Positions 1-11,562 of a stretch of DNA of 64,000 bases are shown piece after piece. This DNA is from Sciurus carolinensis (lineage: Eukaryota > Chordata > Mammalia > Rodentia > Sciuridae). The DNA is taken from positions 20,039,678 through 20,103,677 of the forward strand of contig NC_062227.1 of NCBI RefSeq assembly GCF_902686445.1, written 5' to 3'. How positions within the stretch are numbered: the first letter of the stretch is position 1; every line of letters starts with the position of its first letter. Position numbers and translations under genes: made by a program. The notes beneath the pieces were generated by a model that was not told the origin of the DNA, did no database searches, and was given only the letters and a program-made list of their open reading frames with translations.

Positions 1-39
1 TGTTTTGAAGAAAGTTTTAAAATTGTAAAGTGTCAGTTC

Positions 40-52
40 TATTCTATTCTAT

Positions 53-106
<54 letters not shown>

Positions 107-118
107 TTTCTTTCTTTT
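40..118. repeat. (TTCT)n microsatellite
   Basis: A run of TTCT/TCTTT units with few interruptions, directly next to the poly-T side of a minus-strand SINE. It may have grown from that SINE's tail. Confidence 0.9.
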
Positions 119-133
119 GTTTTTGTTTTTGTC

Positions 134-332
134 CTGTACCAGGGACTGAACTCAGGGGCACTTAACCTACTGAGCCACATCCCCAGCCCATTTTTGTATT
201 TTATTTAGAGACAGGGTCTCACTGAGTAGCTTAGCTCCTTGCTAAGTTGCTAAGGCTGGCTTTGACTGGTGATTCTCCTACCTCAGCATTCTGAGCTATT
301 GGGATTACAGGTGTGCACCACTGTATCTGGCT
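134..332 (-). mobile_element. B1-dID composite SINE
   Basis: Read on the minus strand it has a 7SL-derived B1 half followed by a tRNA-derived ID half with A-box-like (GTGGCTCAGT type) and B-box-like (GTTCAGTCCC type) remnants and an A-rich tail. This fused structure is known from squirrels, dormice and relatives. Confidence 0.85.
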
Positions 333-514
333 GGGTTTTATCCTTTTTCAAGAGTATTTTTATTTATTCTCGGTCCTTTGAATTCCATATGAATTTTAGA
401 ATTAGCTTTTCGATTTCTACAAAGAAACCAGCTGGAATTGTGTTAGGTATTGTTTTAACTATGTAGATCAATCTGGGGAGTAAGGTCACTTTAGCAGTTT
501 TTAAATTTTTACAT

Positions 515-588
515 TCCAAGTGATTGAACCTAGGGTCTTTTGCATGTTAGGCAAGTGTCCTACCACTAAGCTGTAATCTCAGCTCCAC
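515..588 (-). mobile_element. ID SINE
   Basis: Reverse complement of a tRNA-Ala-derived ID core: a 'gattgaacctagggtct' B-box side and a 'ctaccactaagctg' A-box side, with no B1 half. Confidence 0.75.
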
Positions 589-783
589 CTTAACAATATT
601 AACATTTCTTGCAGGAAAGGTCTGGTCTGGTAGCACTGAATTCCCTCATTTTTTTGGTCCAAATATTTCTGCCTCATTTAATGTATAATTTTGTAAATAC
701 AAAATTCTAGTTGGTGATTTTTTTCTTTCAACACACCTTTACACTTTTTCCTCTTTTCTCTTTGCTTGGTTTCTGACACAATA

Positions 784-885
784 CCTTTATTTTATTTATT
801 TATTTTTATGTGGTGCTGAGGATCAAACCCAGCACCTCACAGATGCAAGAGGAGCACTCTATCACGGAGCCACAATCCCAGCCCT
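784..885 (-). mobile_element. ID SINE, 'gtggtgctgaggatc' type
   Basis: An ID core preceded by a (TTTA)-rich tail on the plus strand. The same subtype recurs in this window at 3841-3970, 32362-32498 and 33610-33748. Confidence 0.8.
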
Positions 886-1248
886 TTTCCTGTTTTTGGA
901 GAGTTTTTTTCCTTAAATCATGAGTAAATGTTGATTTTGTCAAATGGTATTTCTGCACCCGTTGATATGATCGTGTATTTCTTTTTTTTAATTTAGCCTA
1001 AATGTGGTGGTTTAAATTGATTTTGAACATTGAGCTTTCCTGGAATGTACTTCATTTGGTCGTGGTCACATTAACGACCTAATTTGGTCATTCTTTTACA
1101 TTTTACTGAATTTCATTTTCTTTCTTTTTTCATTTTCTTTTGTATTTGTATTTAGGAGAAATGTTGGTTTGCTTTGTTTTTTGTACTTATTTGTTATTGA
1201 TCCACCAGAGCACTAACAGGATACTAGCTTCACAGAATGAATGAGGAA

Positions 1249-1447
1249 ACCAGGCATGATGGCACATGCCTATATATCCAAGGGACTTGGTAGACTGAGG
1301 CAGGAGTATTGAAAGTTCAAAGCCAACGTCAGCAAGTTAGTAAATAGCCCTAAATGTCTTAGCAAACTCTGTCTCAAAATAAATAAAAAGGGTGGGATGT
1401 GGCTCAGTGGTAAAGCACCTTGGGTTCAATCTCTGATATCAAAAAAG
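1249..1447 (+). mobile_element. B1-dID composite SINE
   Basis: Plus-strand copy: a B1 half with 'gaggcaggag', then 'ctgtctcaaaataaataaaaag', then the ID half 'gtggctcagtggtaaagc', ending in an A-tail. It has a small internal duplication in the linker. Confidence 0.85.
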
Positions 1448-1591
1448 GGCTGTGGGAGAGAAGTGTTTCCTTATCTTCTGTTTTATGGGAGAAAATGTGT
1501 AGAATTGGTGGTACTTATTCTTTAAACTTTTGGTAGTGTTTTCCCATGAGTCCTTCTGGGCATGGATTTTTCTTTTTGAGAGTTGGAAGTT

Positions 1592-1679
1592 TTTATTTAT
1601 TTATTTTTTGCTGTGTTGGGGATTTAGCCCAGGTACTCATATAGGTGTAGCACTCTTCACTGAGCTACAACCTCAACCT
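1592..1679 (-). mobile_element. ID SINE
   Basis: A diverged ID core with an (ATTT) tail on the plus strand. It abuts the next composite SINE. Confidence 0.65.
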
Positions 1680-1684
1680 TCTCC

Positions 1685-1887
1685 CATTTTTTGGAACTGG
1701 GGATTGAACCCAGAGGCACTTTACCTTACCACTGAGCTACCTCTCTAGTCTTTTTAACTTTTGGTTTTGAGTCAGGGTCTTGCTCAATTTCTTAGGGCCT
1801 CACTAAAGTTCGTGAGTCTGACCTGGAACTTGGAATCCTCCTGCCTCACCCTCCCAAGTTGCTGGGTTTACAGGTGTGCCAGCCCTT
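1685..1887 (-). mobile_element. B1-dID composite SINE
   Basis: Minus-strand copy with a complete ID half ('ggggattgaacccagaggcac') and B1 half ('cctcccaagttgctggg'). Confidence 0.85.
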
Positions 1888-2017
1888 AGCTCCTTTTGAG
1901 AAGTTTTTATATCACCAGATTGCTTTCTTTGATAGTTATTGGGCTGTTCAAACAGTCTATTTCTTATTGTGGGAATTAAGATACTTTGGGTTTTTTTTGG
2001 GGGGGGAGGGTAGGGGT

Positions 2018-2211
2018 AACAGGAATTGAACTCAGGGGCACTCAACCACTGAACCATATCCCCAACCCTGTTTTGTATTTTGTTTAGAGACAGGTTCTCA
2101 CTGAGTTGCTTAGTGCCTCCCTTTTGCAGAGGCTGGCTTTGAACTTGTTATCCTCTTGCCTCAGCCTCCCAAGCCGCTGGGATTACAGGTGTACACCACC
2201 ACACTTAGCTG
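2018..2211 (-). mobile_element. B1-dID composite SINE
   Basis: Near-complete minus-strand copy with clear ID and B1 halves and a poly-G/poly-T flank at its tail side. Confidence 0.88.
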
Positions 2212-2719
2212 ACTGTTTGGTTTTAAGGTATTGGTACATTTGATTGAAGTCATCAAATTTATGTAGGTAGAATTACTGGTAGTTAGTCTTTTTTCTTTTT
2301 CTTTCAATGTCTACAGTGTTTGTGATGACATTCTCTGTGCCCTTCCCCATATTTGTAATTTATATTTTTCTCTTTTTTTTTTTTGGTCAGTGTTGCTAAA
2401 AGTTTGTCAATTTTATAAATTTTTTCAAGTAGCCAAGTTTTTTTTTTTATTGATTTTCTTTATTTCTCTGTATTAGTTTCATTGATTTTTCTTCATTATT
2501 ATGTTTCCTTCTGTTTGATTGGAGTATTAGTCTTTTTACCTGCCTCCCACCCTCCCCTCCAGGTTCTTGGGGTAGCTTAGATTATTGGAAACCACCACTT
2601 CTTTTGAAACTCCCTTTTTTCTAATGTGAGCACTTATGTGCTATAAATTTCCCCCTCAGGAAAAGTTCAATATGCTGTAACTTCATTTTTATTGATTTTG
2701 GAGTATTTGTTTATTTAGT

Positions 2720-2901
2720 TTTGTGGTACTGGGGGTTGAACCCAGGGACTTTCTGCCAACTAGGCGACATACCCAGCCCTTTTAAAGTTAAATTTTTATT
2801 AAGACAGGGTCTTGATAAGTTACTCAGGCCGTCCTCAAATGTGGAATCCTCCTGCCTTAGGCTCCCAAGCACCTGGGATTATAGGCCTGTGTTAGTATGC
2901 C
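2720..2901 (-). mobile_element. B1-dID composite SINE
   Basis: Minus-strand copy with the usual two halves. The ID part is more diverged ('ctgccaactaggcgacat'). Confidence 0.8.
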
Positions 2902-3257
2902 AAACTCAAATTCAGTGTATTTTAAAATTCCACTCAAGACTTCCTTTTTTGATGCGTGGAATTTTTTGAAATGCCTTATTTTATAGATAGTCCTACCTTT
3001 TTATTTAAATAATGTTTTCATGATATCTTTTCTCTGCATTTTTGCTTTATCCTGCTTACATTATCATATTATAAATGAATCTGGAGATTTTCTTTTTATC
3101 TATTTGCTATTGAGTTCTACTTTGATTTCATTGTGGTTGGAGAACAATCTATGATTTTAAAATTTTTAAATTTTTCGAGCATTGTTTAGGACTTGCTTTA
3201 TCTTAGTATATGTTCTGTAGACTTGTAAAAATAATGTGTATGCTGAGGGAAAAGGTG

Positions 3258-3430
3258 TTTGTCTGTAATCCCAGAGACTCTGGAGGCTCAGGCAGGAGGA
3301 TTAAAAATTCAAGACCAAACTGGGCAACTTAGTGAGATTTTCAGCAATTTAGTGAGACCTTGTCTCTAAATAACAACATTAGACGAACTGATGAAGTAGC
3401 TCAGTGACAAAATGCCTGGTATTGTTAAAC
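3258..3430 (+). mobile_element. B1-dID composite SINE, old copy
   Basis: Recognisable by 'gtctgtaatcccagagactctgg' and by the ID remnant 'gaagtagctcagtgac'. The linker is duplicated and the tail is now (CAA)n. Confidence 0.7.
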
Positions 3431-3840
3431 AACAACAACAAAAATGTTTAATTACATTTTTCTTGGGTATAGTGACTACAATTGAATGAGACCCTTTTGG
3501 TTGATGGTATTGTTGAATTCTTTTATACCCTTGCTGGTTTTTAGATCTCCTTATTCTGTCACTTTGTTGAGAATTGTGTTGAAGTCTCTAAGTATAATTG
3601 TTTCTCAGTGTACTTCTGTCACAAGTTATATCCACTGTTGCTTTACATATTTTCAACTGTCATTTTTGGTGCACAAACATGTAAGATTGTATTTTCTTGG
3701 AGGATTGACCTCTTAATAAAATGACTACCTTTTTATTTCAGTAATGTTTTCATGATATCTTTTTCATTATTTTTACTTGTATCCTACCTATATTATCATA
3801 TTTCAAGTGAATTTTATAGCAGCATACTGTTGGCTTTTTA

Positions 3841-3970
3841 AAAAGATATTTTGTTTTAGTTGTAGGTGGACACAGTACCTTTATTTTATTTTTATGTAGT
3901 GCTAAAGATCGAATGCAGAGCCTCACGCGTGCTAGGCGAGCATTCTACCACTGAGCCACAAGCCCAGCCC
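3841..3970 (-). mobile_element. ID SINE with long 3' extension
   Basis: ID core plus the extension 'agttgtaggtggacacagtacc' on its tail side. The same extension occurs at 32362-32498 and 33610-33748, so it is a distinct SINE subfamily and not chance flanking sequence. Confidence 0.8.
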
Positions 3971-4591
3971 ACTGTTGGCTTTTTCTTTTTAATATATTTT
4001 GCCAATCTTTGTCTTTTAAGTAGCATTTTTAGTGTGTTAAACTTCAGTAACTGGTATGTAACACTTAAAAGTCTACTATTTTACTTCCTTTTTTTTTTTT
4101 TTTTTCTATCAGCACTTTAAAAGTACTGTTCTAGTTCCTCTGGCTTCCCTAGTTTCTGAGGAGAAATCAGCTGTTGTTTAAATTGTTATTCCCTTTAAGT
4201 CTTCTCTTTTAACGGCTTTCATGATACTTGTCTTTGGGTTTGAGAAGGTTGATGATGTGTTTTGGTGTGGATTTCACTTGATTTATCCTGTTTGAGGTTG
4301 GCCCAGTCTCTTGAATCTATAGGCTAGCCATTTATGTTTTACCAAATCTGGTAGGTTTCTGACATTTCTTCAAAAATTGTTCAGCCTTTTTCTCTTTTTT
4401 CCTTCTGGGATTTTGATGGTATGAATGTTAGGTCATTGATTATAGTCCCATAGGTACCTGGAACTTATTTTTACCTTCACTCTGTTTTCTTTCTGTTGAT
4501 GAGATTGGGTGATTTCTATTAATAATTCCTCTGTTTCCTCACTCTATTCTGATATTCAGTGTACGTACTGAGGTGGGTTTCTTTTGGGGGG

Positions 4592-4788
4592 TCGGGGATA
4601 CTTGGAAATGAACCCAGAGGCACTTACTACTGAGCTACGTCTCCAGCCCCTCTCCCCTTTTTTAAGACAGGGTCTCACTAAGTTGTTTAGGACCTCTCCA
4701 AGTTGCTGAGGCTGACCTCAAACTTGCAATCCTCCTGCTTCAGCCTCTGGAGCCGATGGAAGTACAGGCATGTGTCATTGTGGCCAGT
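4592..4788 (-). mobile_element. B1-dID composite SINE
   Basis: Minus-strand copy with ID half, T-rich linker and B1 half ending 'catgtgtcattgtggcc'. Confidence 0.82.
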
Positions 4789-4819
4789 CCCACCTATTGA
4801 GTTTTTGTGTGTTAAATTT

Positions 4820-4900
4820 TTTTGGTGGTGCTGGGGATGGAACCCAGGGCCTTGCACATGCTAGGTAAGTGTTCTACCACTGAGTCACATCCCAGTCCCT
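4820..4900 (-). mobile_element. ID SINE
   Basis: Well-kept ID core ('gggccttgcacatgctagg') in the minus orientation. Confidence 0.85.
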
Positions 4901-4903
4901 TTG

Positions 4904-4934
<31 letters not shown>

Positions 4935-4937
<3 letters not shown>

Positions 4938-5011
4938 GGTGCTGGGGATTGAACCCCAGGGCCTTGTGCTTGCGAGGCAGGTACTCTACCAACTGAGCTA
5001 TATCCCAAGCC
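4935..5011 (-). mobile_element. ID SINE, young-looking
   Basis: ID core with a nearly unbroken T-run of about 32 at 4904-4935 (its A-tail). The homopolymer and intact boxes suggest a recent insertion beside the 4820 copy. Confidence 0.88.
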
Positions 5012-5239
5012 CTGAATTTTTAAATATACCTTTTTCAGTTTTAAAATTTTCATTTGTTTCTTCTTTATTATATCATTTTTTTTTCTGTGACTTCTTATTT
5101 TTTATGGAGATTTTCTATTCGTTCATTTCAAATAAATTTATGTATTGATTTTAGTATATCTGTCATCTTGAAATTGGCATGTATTGATGATTTTTTCATT
5201 CAAGATTTTTTTTTGTTGTTCATGATATAATTTAGTCTA

Positions 5240-6296
5240 AATAGAAATAGGCATTTTTACCATGTTATAAAACTAAACCTTATAGTGTAGCAGCTGTTCC
5301 ATGAGGAACCTGGATGGGGGCTGGGAGTGGCAACTTTGTTACTGTTAGGTTGTTTGACAGCAGAGAGGGAAGTTTCCTCTTTACTGTTGGATGAGTGAGT
5401 TGGTCCTAACTTAGTTCCTGGATGGCAGGAGCTGAAGTGCCTCATTAAATGGTGACATGACTTTCACTGACATCATGGATGGGGTGGTGACAATAGTTCT
5501 GACTTCTCATTAGTGCTTCTTTGACACTACCCCAGTGAGAAGAGGGGCTGTGCTTCCCTGCCCAATTGGGGAAGTCTAAGCTTCTACCATGGTCACCACC
5601 TGCTGTGTGGGTTAGGGTTAGGGTTGGGGTTAGTGTTGGGGGAGATGTGTCACTCACTGGCAGTGACTCTCCTGGTTCTTTCTGACACTATCCTGGTAGG
5701 GGTGTGGTGGGTGGTATCTTGTCATAGGATAATGAGTGTAGTAATCTAGGTTCCCACTCAGCCTTTGTTGGTGGGATGTGACTCAGGCCTTTGTTGTATT
5801 CTGTCGCATTGGCCTGGAGTAGAGTGGTTCTAGGTAAAAGCTTTCATTCATTAGGCTGCCCCTTCTGATTCTTTGGCTAAGTAGAACAGTGACTTTAGAG
5901 GGCTTTTTGGGTCTATTCCTATTGGTGTTTTTGTGTTGCTGACGTCGTCTTCTCCAAATCTGAGGTATATGAAGTAAAAAAGTAAATTCACAGAACTCAT
6001 ATTCATGTTATCCATTGAGTCCTAAGATCACTAGTCAATCTGCCTTCCCTCTGCCTTTCAGAGGATTCTCATGTTTGTTTCATATATTAAGTCCAGCGTT
6101 TTTACTTGAACTTGGTGAGAAGAATAGACAAAAGTATACCTACTCCTCCTTTCTGGAGTTGGAAGTGTATAGTAAGTATTTAATAGCAGTTTTTTAGTAT
6201 TATTATATTTTTGATCTCTTAACAGGTTTATTTGTTCTTGGCTTCTATGAGAATCTTCCCATAATAAGCTTCAATTGCACTCTGTAGTTTTCCTTT
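5240..6296. other. No gene seen; contains short telomere-like tract
   Basis: Mostly unique-looking sequence without a convincing frame or known repeat. At 5606-5640 there is a short GGGTTA/GGGGTTAGTG tract resembling degenerate telomere repeat. Confidence 0.5.
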
Positions 6297-6438
6297 ATTA
6301 TCCCAGCGGCTCTGGAAGGCTGAGGCAGGAGGATTGCAAGCCTCAGCAACTTAGCGAGGCTCTGTCTCTAAATAAAATGTAAAAAGGTCTGGAAATGTGG
6401 CTCAGTGGTTAAGCCACACTCTGATTTCAATCCCTGGT

Positions 6439-6439
<1 letters not shown>
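6297..6439 (+). mobile_element. B1-dID composite SINE, 5'-shortened
   Basis: Begins in the B1 half ('tatcccagcggctctgg') and ends in the ID half. Its tail has become the neighbouring CA repeat. Confidence 0.8.

Positions 6440-6469
<30 letters not shown>
6439..6469. repeat. (AC)n microsatellite
   Basis: About 15 AC units grown from the tail of the preceding SINE. Confidence 0.95.
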
Positions 6470-6471
<2 letters not shown>

Positions 6472-6568
6472 GAAGGCCAAACACTAAAACTTAAAAACGT
6501 ATTTTTTTAAGTGTAATGAGTGCTTATGATGATGAACATAAATCAAGAAATGTTTAGTCAAAGTATTT

Positions 6569-6744
6569 GGGGAGTATTGATGCTTGAATCCAGGGTGCTT
6601 AAACATTGAGCCACAGCACCAGCATTTGTATTTTTTATTTTGAGATAGGGTTTGTCTAGGTTGCTGAGGCTGGCCCTGAGCTTGCAATCTTGCCTCAGCC
6701 TCCCAAGTTACTGACATTATAGGTGAACACCACTATACCCGACT
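6569..6744 (-). mobile_element. B1-dID composite SINE
   Basis: Minus-strand copy with both halves and several small deletions in the B1 part. Confidence 0.8.
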
Positions 6745-7229
6745 GGAAATTTTATTTATGGACATCTCACCACGTGACATTTTAAAGTACTGTTATAGTA
6801 TAATGGGCTCACAAAACGAATTCTCTGATTTGTTACAGATTTAAGCTTTGATTCTAATTGAAGTCATTTAAATATGTCCTTTTAGTCTTTCAAATTGTAT
6901 GTATTGTTAATATACATGTTTGTTGTGTTTAAAAATAAAAATTTTAAGTACTCTTACAAACATTCATATATTTACAAAGTAGGATCATCCTGTGTATGTA
7001 GTTTCATCACAAGGAATAGTGAAAAAATATCTATTATACAAATCAAATTTCAGCCAAAAGAATGCTTGAGGGATATGATTTTTTTCAGATTAGCTGGACT
7101 TTCTGGTTAATGCATGATAAAGTATTAAGTCCCTTTTTGTTTTAGAATTTGTTAGAGCTTTTCCCACATCTCTTTCCTCCTAGATTGTGCTGAATTTAGA
7201 ACCAAGTATAAATGGATTTTCTCTGATAA

Positions 7230-7400
7230 GCAGATGCTGATCCATAGTTGGGGGGGGATAGAGAAGAATGAAGGAACTTTAAATTGTATAGAGGGGACAG
7301 GAGGGACTGCTGGGGATGGGAAAGATGGTAGATTGAGACAGATATTATTACCCTGTATACATGTATGAAAAGAATTTTTTTAAAAAACTCACTGTCAATA
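7230..7400 (+). mobile_element. Old L1 3' end fragment
   Basis: G-rich then A-rich sequence ending 'ttaccctgtatacatgtatgaa'. It has the layout of the L1 3' UTR end seen at 31160-31400, but is diverged. Confidence 0.5.
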
Positions 7401-7811
7401 AAAGTTAATGAAAATAAATAAATGGAAGTTAAAAAGAAAACTATAAATGGGCTTCATGTATTTATAGCTTAGTGATGTCCTCTCTATCCAAACTGTCACT
7501 CAGTGCTGATAGATCTTTTTGTGAGCTCCTTTCCTTTCATGGTCTTGGAAACAGTGGAGTGATTAATTAGCTTTTGTAAAACTTTCTGTAGTGTATGTAT
7601 TATTTGCACAGAGCTGGTGAAATCACTCAGGAAGGTGATCTTGTGACTAGCAGAATATTAGTTAAAGCAACAATAGAGGTAATATTCACTGGCTTTGCTT
7701 TAGAAAGCTGTCTAGCTAAATTACTCCCAGATGCTGAATTTTTAAATCCCCATGCCCAGAATGCATTAGCTAGTATTATCAGTACTTGGTTCTTTAAAAA
7801 AAAAAAAAAAT

Positions 7812-7985
7812 TATTTGCTGGACATGGCTCAAGAGTGTAATCTAAGCCATTCAGGAGTTTGAGGCAGAGGTCAGCCTCAGCAACTCAGCAAGACCCTGTC
7901 TCAAAATAAAATTAAAAAGGGGGAAATGTATCTCAGTGGTAAAGCGCCCTGGATTCAATCCCCAGTAACTAACAAATAAAAACCA
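7812..7985 (+). mobile_element. B1-dID composite SINE
   Basis: Plus-strand copy with 'ctgtctcaaaataaaattaaaaag' between the B1 and ID halves. It lies just after an A-run. Confidence 0.8.
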
Positions 7986-10900
7986 ATCGACTATTTTGCA
8001 ACAACCACTGTGTGGGTATCTGGGGACTTAATCTTTAGAAAATAAGTGAAAAGCTGGTGTTATAGTTGGCATTTACTTTAACTAAAGAGGAAAAAAAGAT
8101 AGTATGAGAATAGATGTGTATGAAGTTGGATTTTGAGTGAATACTTAATATGTGCCTGCCTGTGTACAGATGTTTTAATGTGAAATCTGCAGGTAGGATA
8201 ATGAAGTAGCTGTTAGTACTTGACCCTTTCCTCATCAGTCTTTTTATTGTTCTTTAGTGTTACCTTAGTATTAATATGGATAGATTGGCAATTTAGTTCC
8301 ATTCCATTCTTTTGATTATCCTTTGGTTTGTGCTTAGAAAATACTAAAGAAGGAAAGAAAAAGACTTGTACTAATCCACAAAATTGATCATCATCTCTGA
8401 ATAGTAAAGAGTCGGTTATATTAAAATTTAATCCTATTTCAACAATATGTTAATGAGTACAATCCCTGCCTGGGAGTAAAAAAACTAACAACACTTATTT
8501 TTTGTTATTTTTAATTTGACTGGTTTTGGTTTTTAAGTTAACCTAAATATATATAGGCATAATCTAAGCTCACCTTGTGTAGCAAGGCAAGCCACATTTA
8601 GGCCAAATTTTGAAGTTTTTAAACTTAATTTGCTATTGATTTTCCTTCTCTGAATAATGTAGGAGATTGTTTTCTCTTGGTGCATCCTAGGGTAATCTTG
8701 TCAAATTTTCCTACTTAACTGAAACGGGAAAGAAAAATAATTGTTGGATTTTGTTTGATTGTGTATTCAGAATGTCACAGGACCCTTGGAATTTGGTGAA
8801 TATGGTGAAGCCTTTTCTCAAAATGCACATTTGTATCATTTTAATATAATTTGAAGGCATTGAGATACCCAGATTGTCATAGAGTAGTCTAGGCACAGTA
8901 ATTCTAGAATAAAAAATAATAAAACTTCAGAAAATTTAGGCATAAAGAATCAAGTAGAAGAAAATTTAGAAGAGAAGCTGGATGAGTTAGAAATTGTGTT
9001 TGCATCAATCTTAAAGGCGAAATCGTTTGAGACCTTTTGGGTTGAGGGTCTTAACTACCTTTTGCATACTTCTTGTTCTCCAAGGAAAGAACGCAGGGTT
9101 AAAATGACTGGGGTCTTTTCTCAGAAACTGCTGATATTAGAAAGTAAGTAAGTACTTTATTTTAATTAGCTTCCTTCTGGAACAAGGAAGCTCCTTTATT
9201 TTAGCATAGATTGGACCATCAGTTCCCACCTTTACCTTATTGGGTTGTGATTTTATAAGAATTTTGTGGAAGCTCTGGACTATTGTTCTAAGAGAATGCC
9301 TCTGAATATTCATGCATAGAATTTCATTGGGTTATCGTCTACATAAAAGTCCTTTTATTTACCTCTTCTTCAAGGTTCAGAATCCCTGCTTTGACTCTCA
9401 CCTCCTTTACTGAGACCAGCTGGTCTCTTCTTTACCTTCTTTTAAACTCTGCCTTTTTACCTCCTGTTTCCTAGATGCATTGACTTTATTTTATTTTACA
9501 TTTTTGACTTTTTTCCTGTTCTAATCCCTGTTTATTAGGTAGAAATCTTAGGTGTAAGTCCCAGAAACCCAATTGTGATTGGCTTAGACAATAGGAAATT
9601 TATTGGCCTCTGAAACCAAACTACAGGATGATGGGTTTATTCATCTGGGCATTAGAAGTAATTAGAAGTAGGTCCTATTCACTCTCAGGATTCATTTCAG
9701 TCTCTGTAGTCTCTCATCTCTGATTCTCTCTCCATGATTTTGTCATTCTTCCAAATATGTCTTCTACGTGTCTGTAGACAAGATGCTGGCAACTGCCAGG
9801 ATCACACTCTTAACTTTTCTGTTAGAGAATCTTTTTCTTCCCTTGTTTGTGATTGAGAAAATCTTGAAGGAGTCTGACTTGGGTTGAGTTGAGATCTACC
9901 TACATTGATGGCTAGGGGCATGATTGGATCTCATCCAAACTTCATTGTTGAAATTTGAGGAGAAATAGTTCCTTTAAAAAGTGGTAGATACTCTGAAGTG
10001 CTAGGCAGACACAGTAGCTGTTTGCCAAATACTCTGACTTTTCAAGGCTGTGTCTTCTTACATGATGCCTATTCTGTAGCAGTCCAGTCATTGACACCAG
10101 TTACTATGAAGGCCAGTGAGTGAGCTGGCAAAGAATAGATTTCCCAAGCTTATTCTGGTTCACCGTAGGAGGTTTGAAGATCCAGGATGCCTGTGTGCTC
10201 TAAAATAAGATCAACAAAATAATATTCTCTTTGAATGGAGGTGTGTATGTCTTTCCTCAGATTATAAAGTCCTTAATGCCAAAGATTCTACCTGCGCCAT
10301 TAACCTTTTGACAGCAAATAATGTAGCAGATCATCTATTCTATAGTGAAAGCAACACCCATTTTAAAAAACAGCCTTAATATGATATCTACAGTTGACAA
10401 GAGATAAACTTGGTAATGGTTAATTTTTAGGTCACCTGGGCTAAGAATGTTTGGTACGTTATTTTGGATGTTTCTGGGATGCGATTAACATATAAATCAG
10501 TGGGTTTTGAGTAAATCACATTAATCTACCTAATGTGGGTGGATCTCATCCAGTTAGTTGAAAGCCTTGATGAACAAAACTTGACGTCCTCTGGGTAAGG
10601 AGGAATTCTGCTGGCTGACAATCTTTGGACTCAAATGGCATATCTTCCCTGAATCTCATCCTGCTGACTGCCCTGCAGATTTTGGATTTGTCAATCATGT
10701 GAGCCAGTTCCTTAAAATAAATGTAAATTAATCAGTATACATTACTTTCTCTGTCCTTCTGTTCTCCCATCCTTTCCTTCCTCCCTCCCTTTCTCCTTTT
10801 GTTGGATCTGTTTGTCTTGAGAACTCTAACACACAGGGTATAGCCACTGAAGTATCTAGGTTTGTGTAATCACAGTAAAATACTCCAAGAAAGGCCTGAA

Positions 10901-11059
10901 ATTTCTATGTGAAATCCTTTGCAGTGACTTCTCATCTTGGCTTAGCTGTTGGTCATCATCTTTGGTTCATTTACTCTGGTAGATAGGTCTAGTGATTAGA
11001 TTTGTCAAAATGGTATTTTGTGACAGTTTTCTTAACAAAGAGGTTGTGAGGTGTGCAAA
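7986..11059. other. Gene-free stretch, mostly unique
   Basis: No supported coding exon. Parts at about 9540-9990 and 10560-10830 (for example 'caatcatgtgagccagttcc' followed by 'gagaactctaacac') resemble old MaLR/MER-type interspersed repeats, but the family cannot be fixed by eye. Confidence 0.4.
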
Positions 11060-11065
11060 GTAATG
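11060..11065. repeat. Target-site duplication of provirus 1, left
   Basis: GTAATG directly before the left LTR, matching GTAATG at 18038-18043. Six bases is usual for betaretrovirus-type integrases. Confidence 0.93.
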
Positions 11066-11405
11066 TGTCGCTCTCGCCAGCAAGAACGACCCGGAGACGT
11101 GATGGGTGGCAAGCTTCTTTATTAACAGCAGATTCTTCTTCGTCCTCTTAGGGAAGTTACTGTCACTTATATAGGTTATATCAACTAATCAGAATATTCA
11201 TGATATGTGGGGAGAACATAGACGTATATGGGTATAACTTGGAGCACGCAAGAATCATGCAGAGGCCCTGACCAATTACTGAGACTTCCTCAAAGTGACG
11301 TTAGTTTGCGCACAGAATAGCAGTTTCCAACCACACTGGCAGCTTGCCAGGCGCCATCTTGGCCAGGCCCCACCTAGGGCCAGGGGCCCGTACGCAACCC
11401 CGACA
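11066..11405 (-). repeat. 3' LTR of provirus 1
   Basis: 340 bp, with ends TGT...ACA on the minus strand. It contains a TATA box (minus TATATAAG, 11166-11173) and a poly(A) signal (minus AATAAA, 11118-11123). Compared by eye with 17695-18037 there are two substitutions and one 3-bp indel, which indicates a young insertion. Confidence 0.93.
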
Positions 11406-11406
11406 G

Positions 11407-11424
11407 TTCCCCCTTTTTTCTTTT
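11407..11424 (-). promoter_or_regulatory. 3' polypurine tract of provirus 1
   Basis: Minus-strand purine run (A4 G A6 G5) immediately inside the 3' LTR, at the position where plus-strand DNA synthesis is primed. Confidence 0.88.
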
Positions 11425-11562
11425 AAAAGAAAAGCTCGGGACCAAGCCTGTCTTAGGCGGAGTGGTCAACTACCGTCCTTACCCGTCATCGGATAACTGT
11501 AGAGCATGCTACAGCTCCTGTCTTAGGTCGGTACGGCGTCACCTCCTTCCTTAACCGTCTGG

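Larger units (their letters stand above)
340..5240 (-). mobile_element. Ancient L1/HAL1-like LINE pieces
   Basis: Between the SINEs, stretches at about 340-510, 600-780, 900-1200, 2220-2560, 2990-3250, 3470-3840 and 4000-4560 have the T-rich composition and phrases of decayed L1 sequence read in reverse, such as the 'fatty' T-rich complement of ORF2 and 5' regions. No frame is preserved. I judged this from general resemblance to old mammalian L1, so the exact family and borders are uncertain. Confidence 0.55.
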
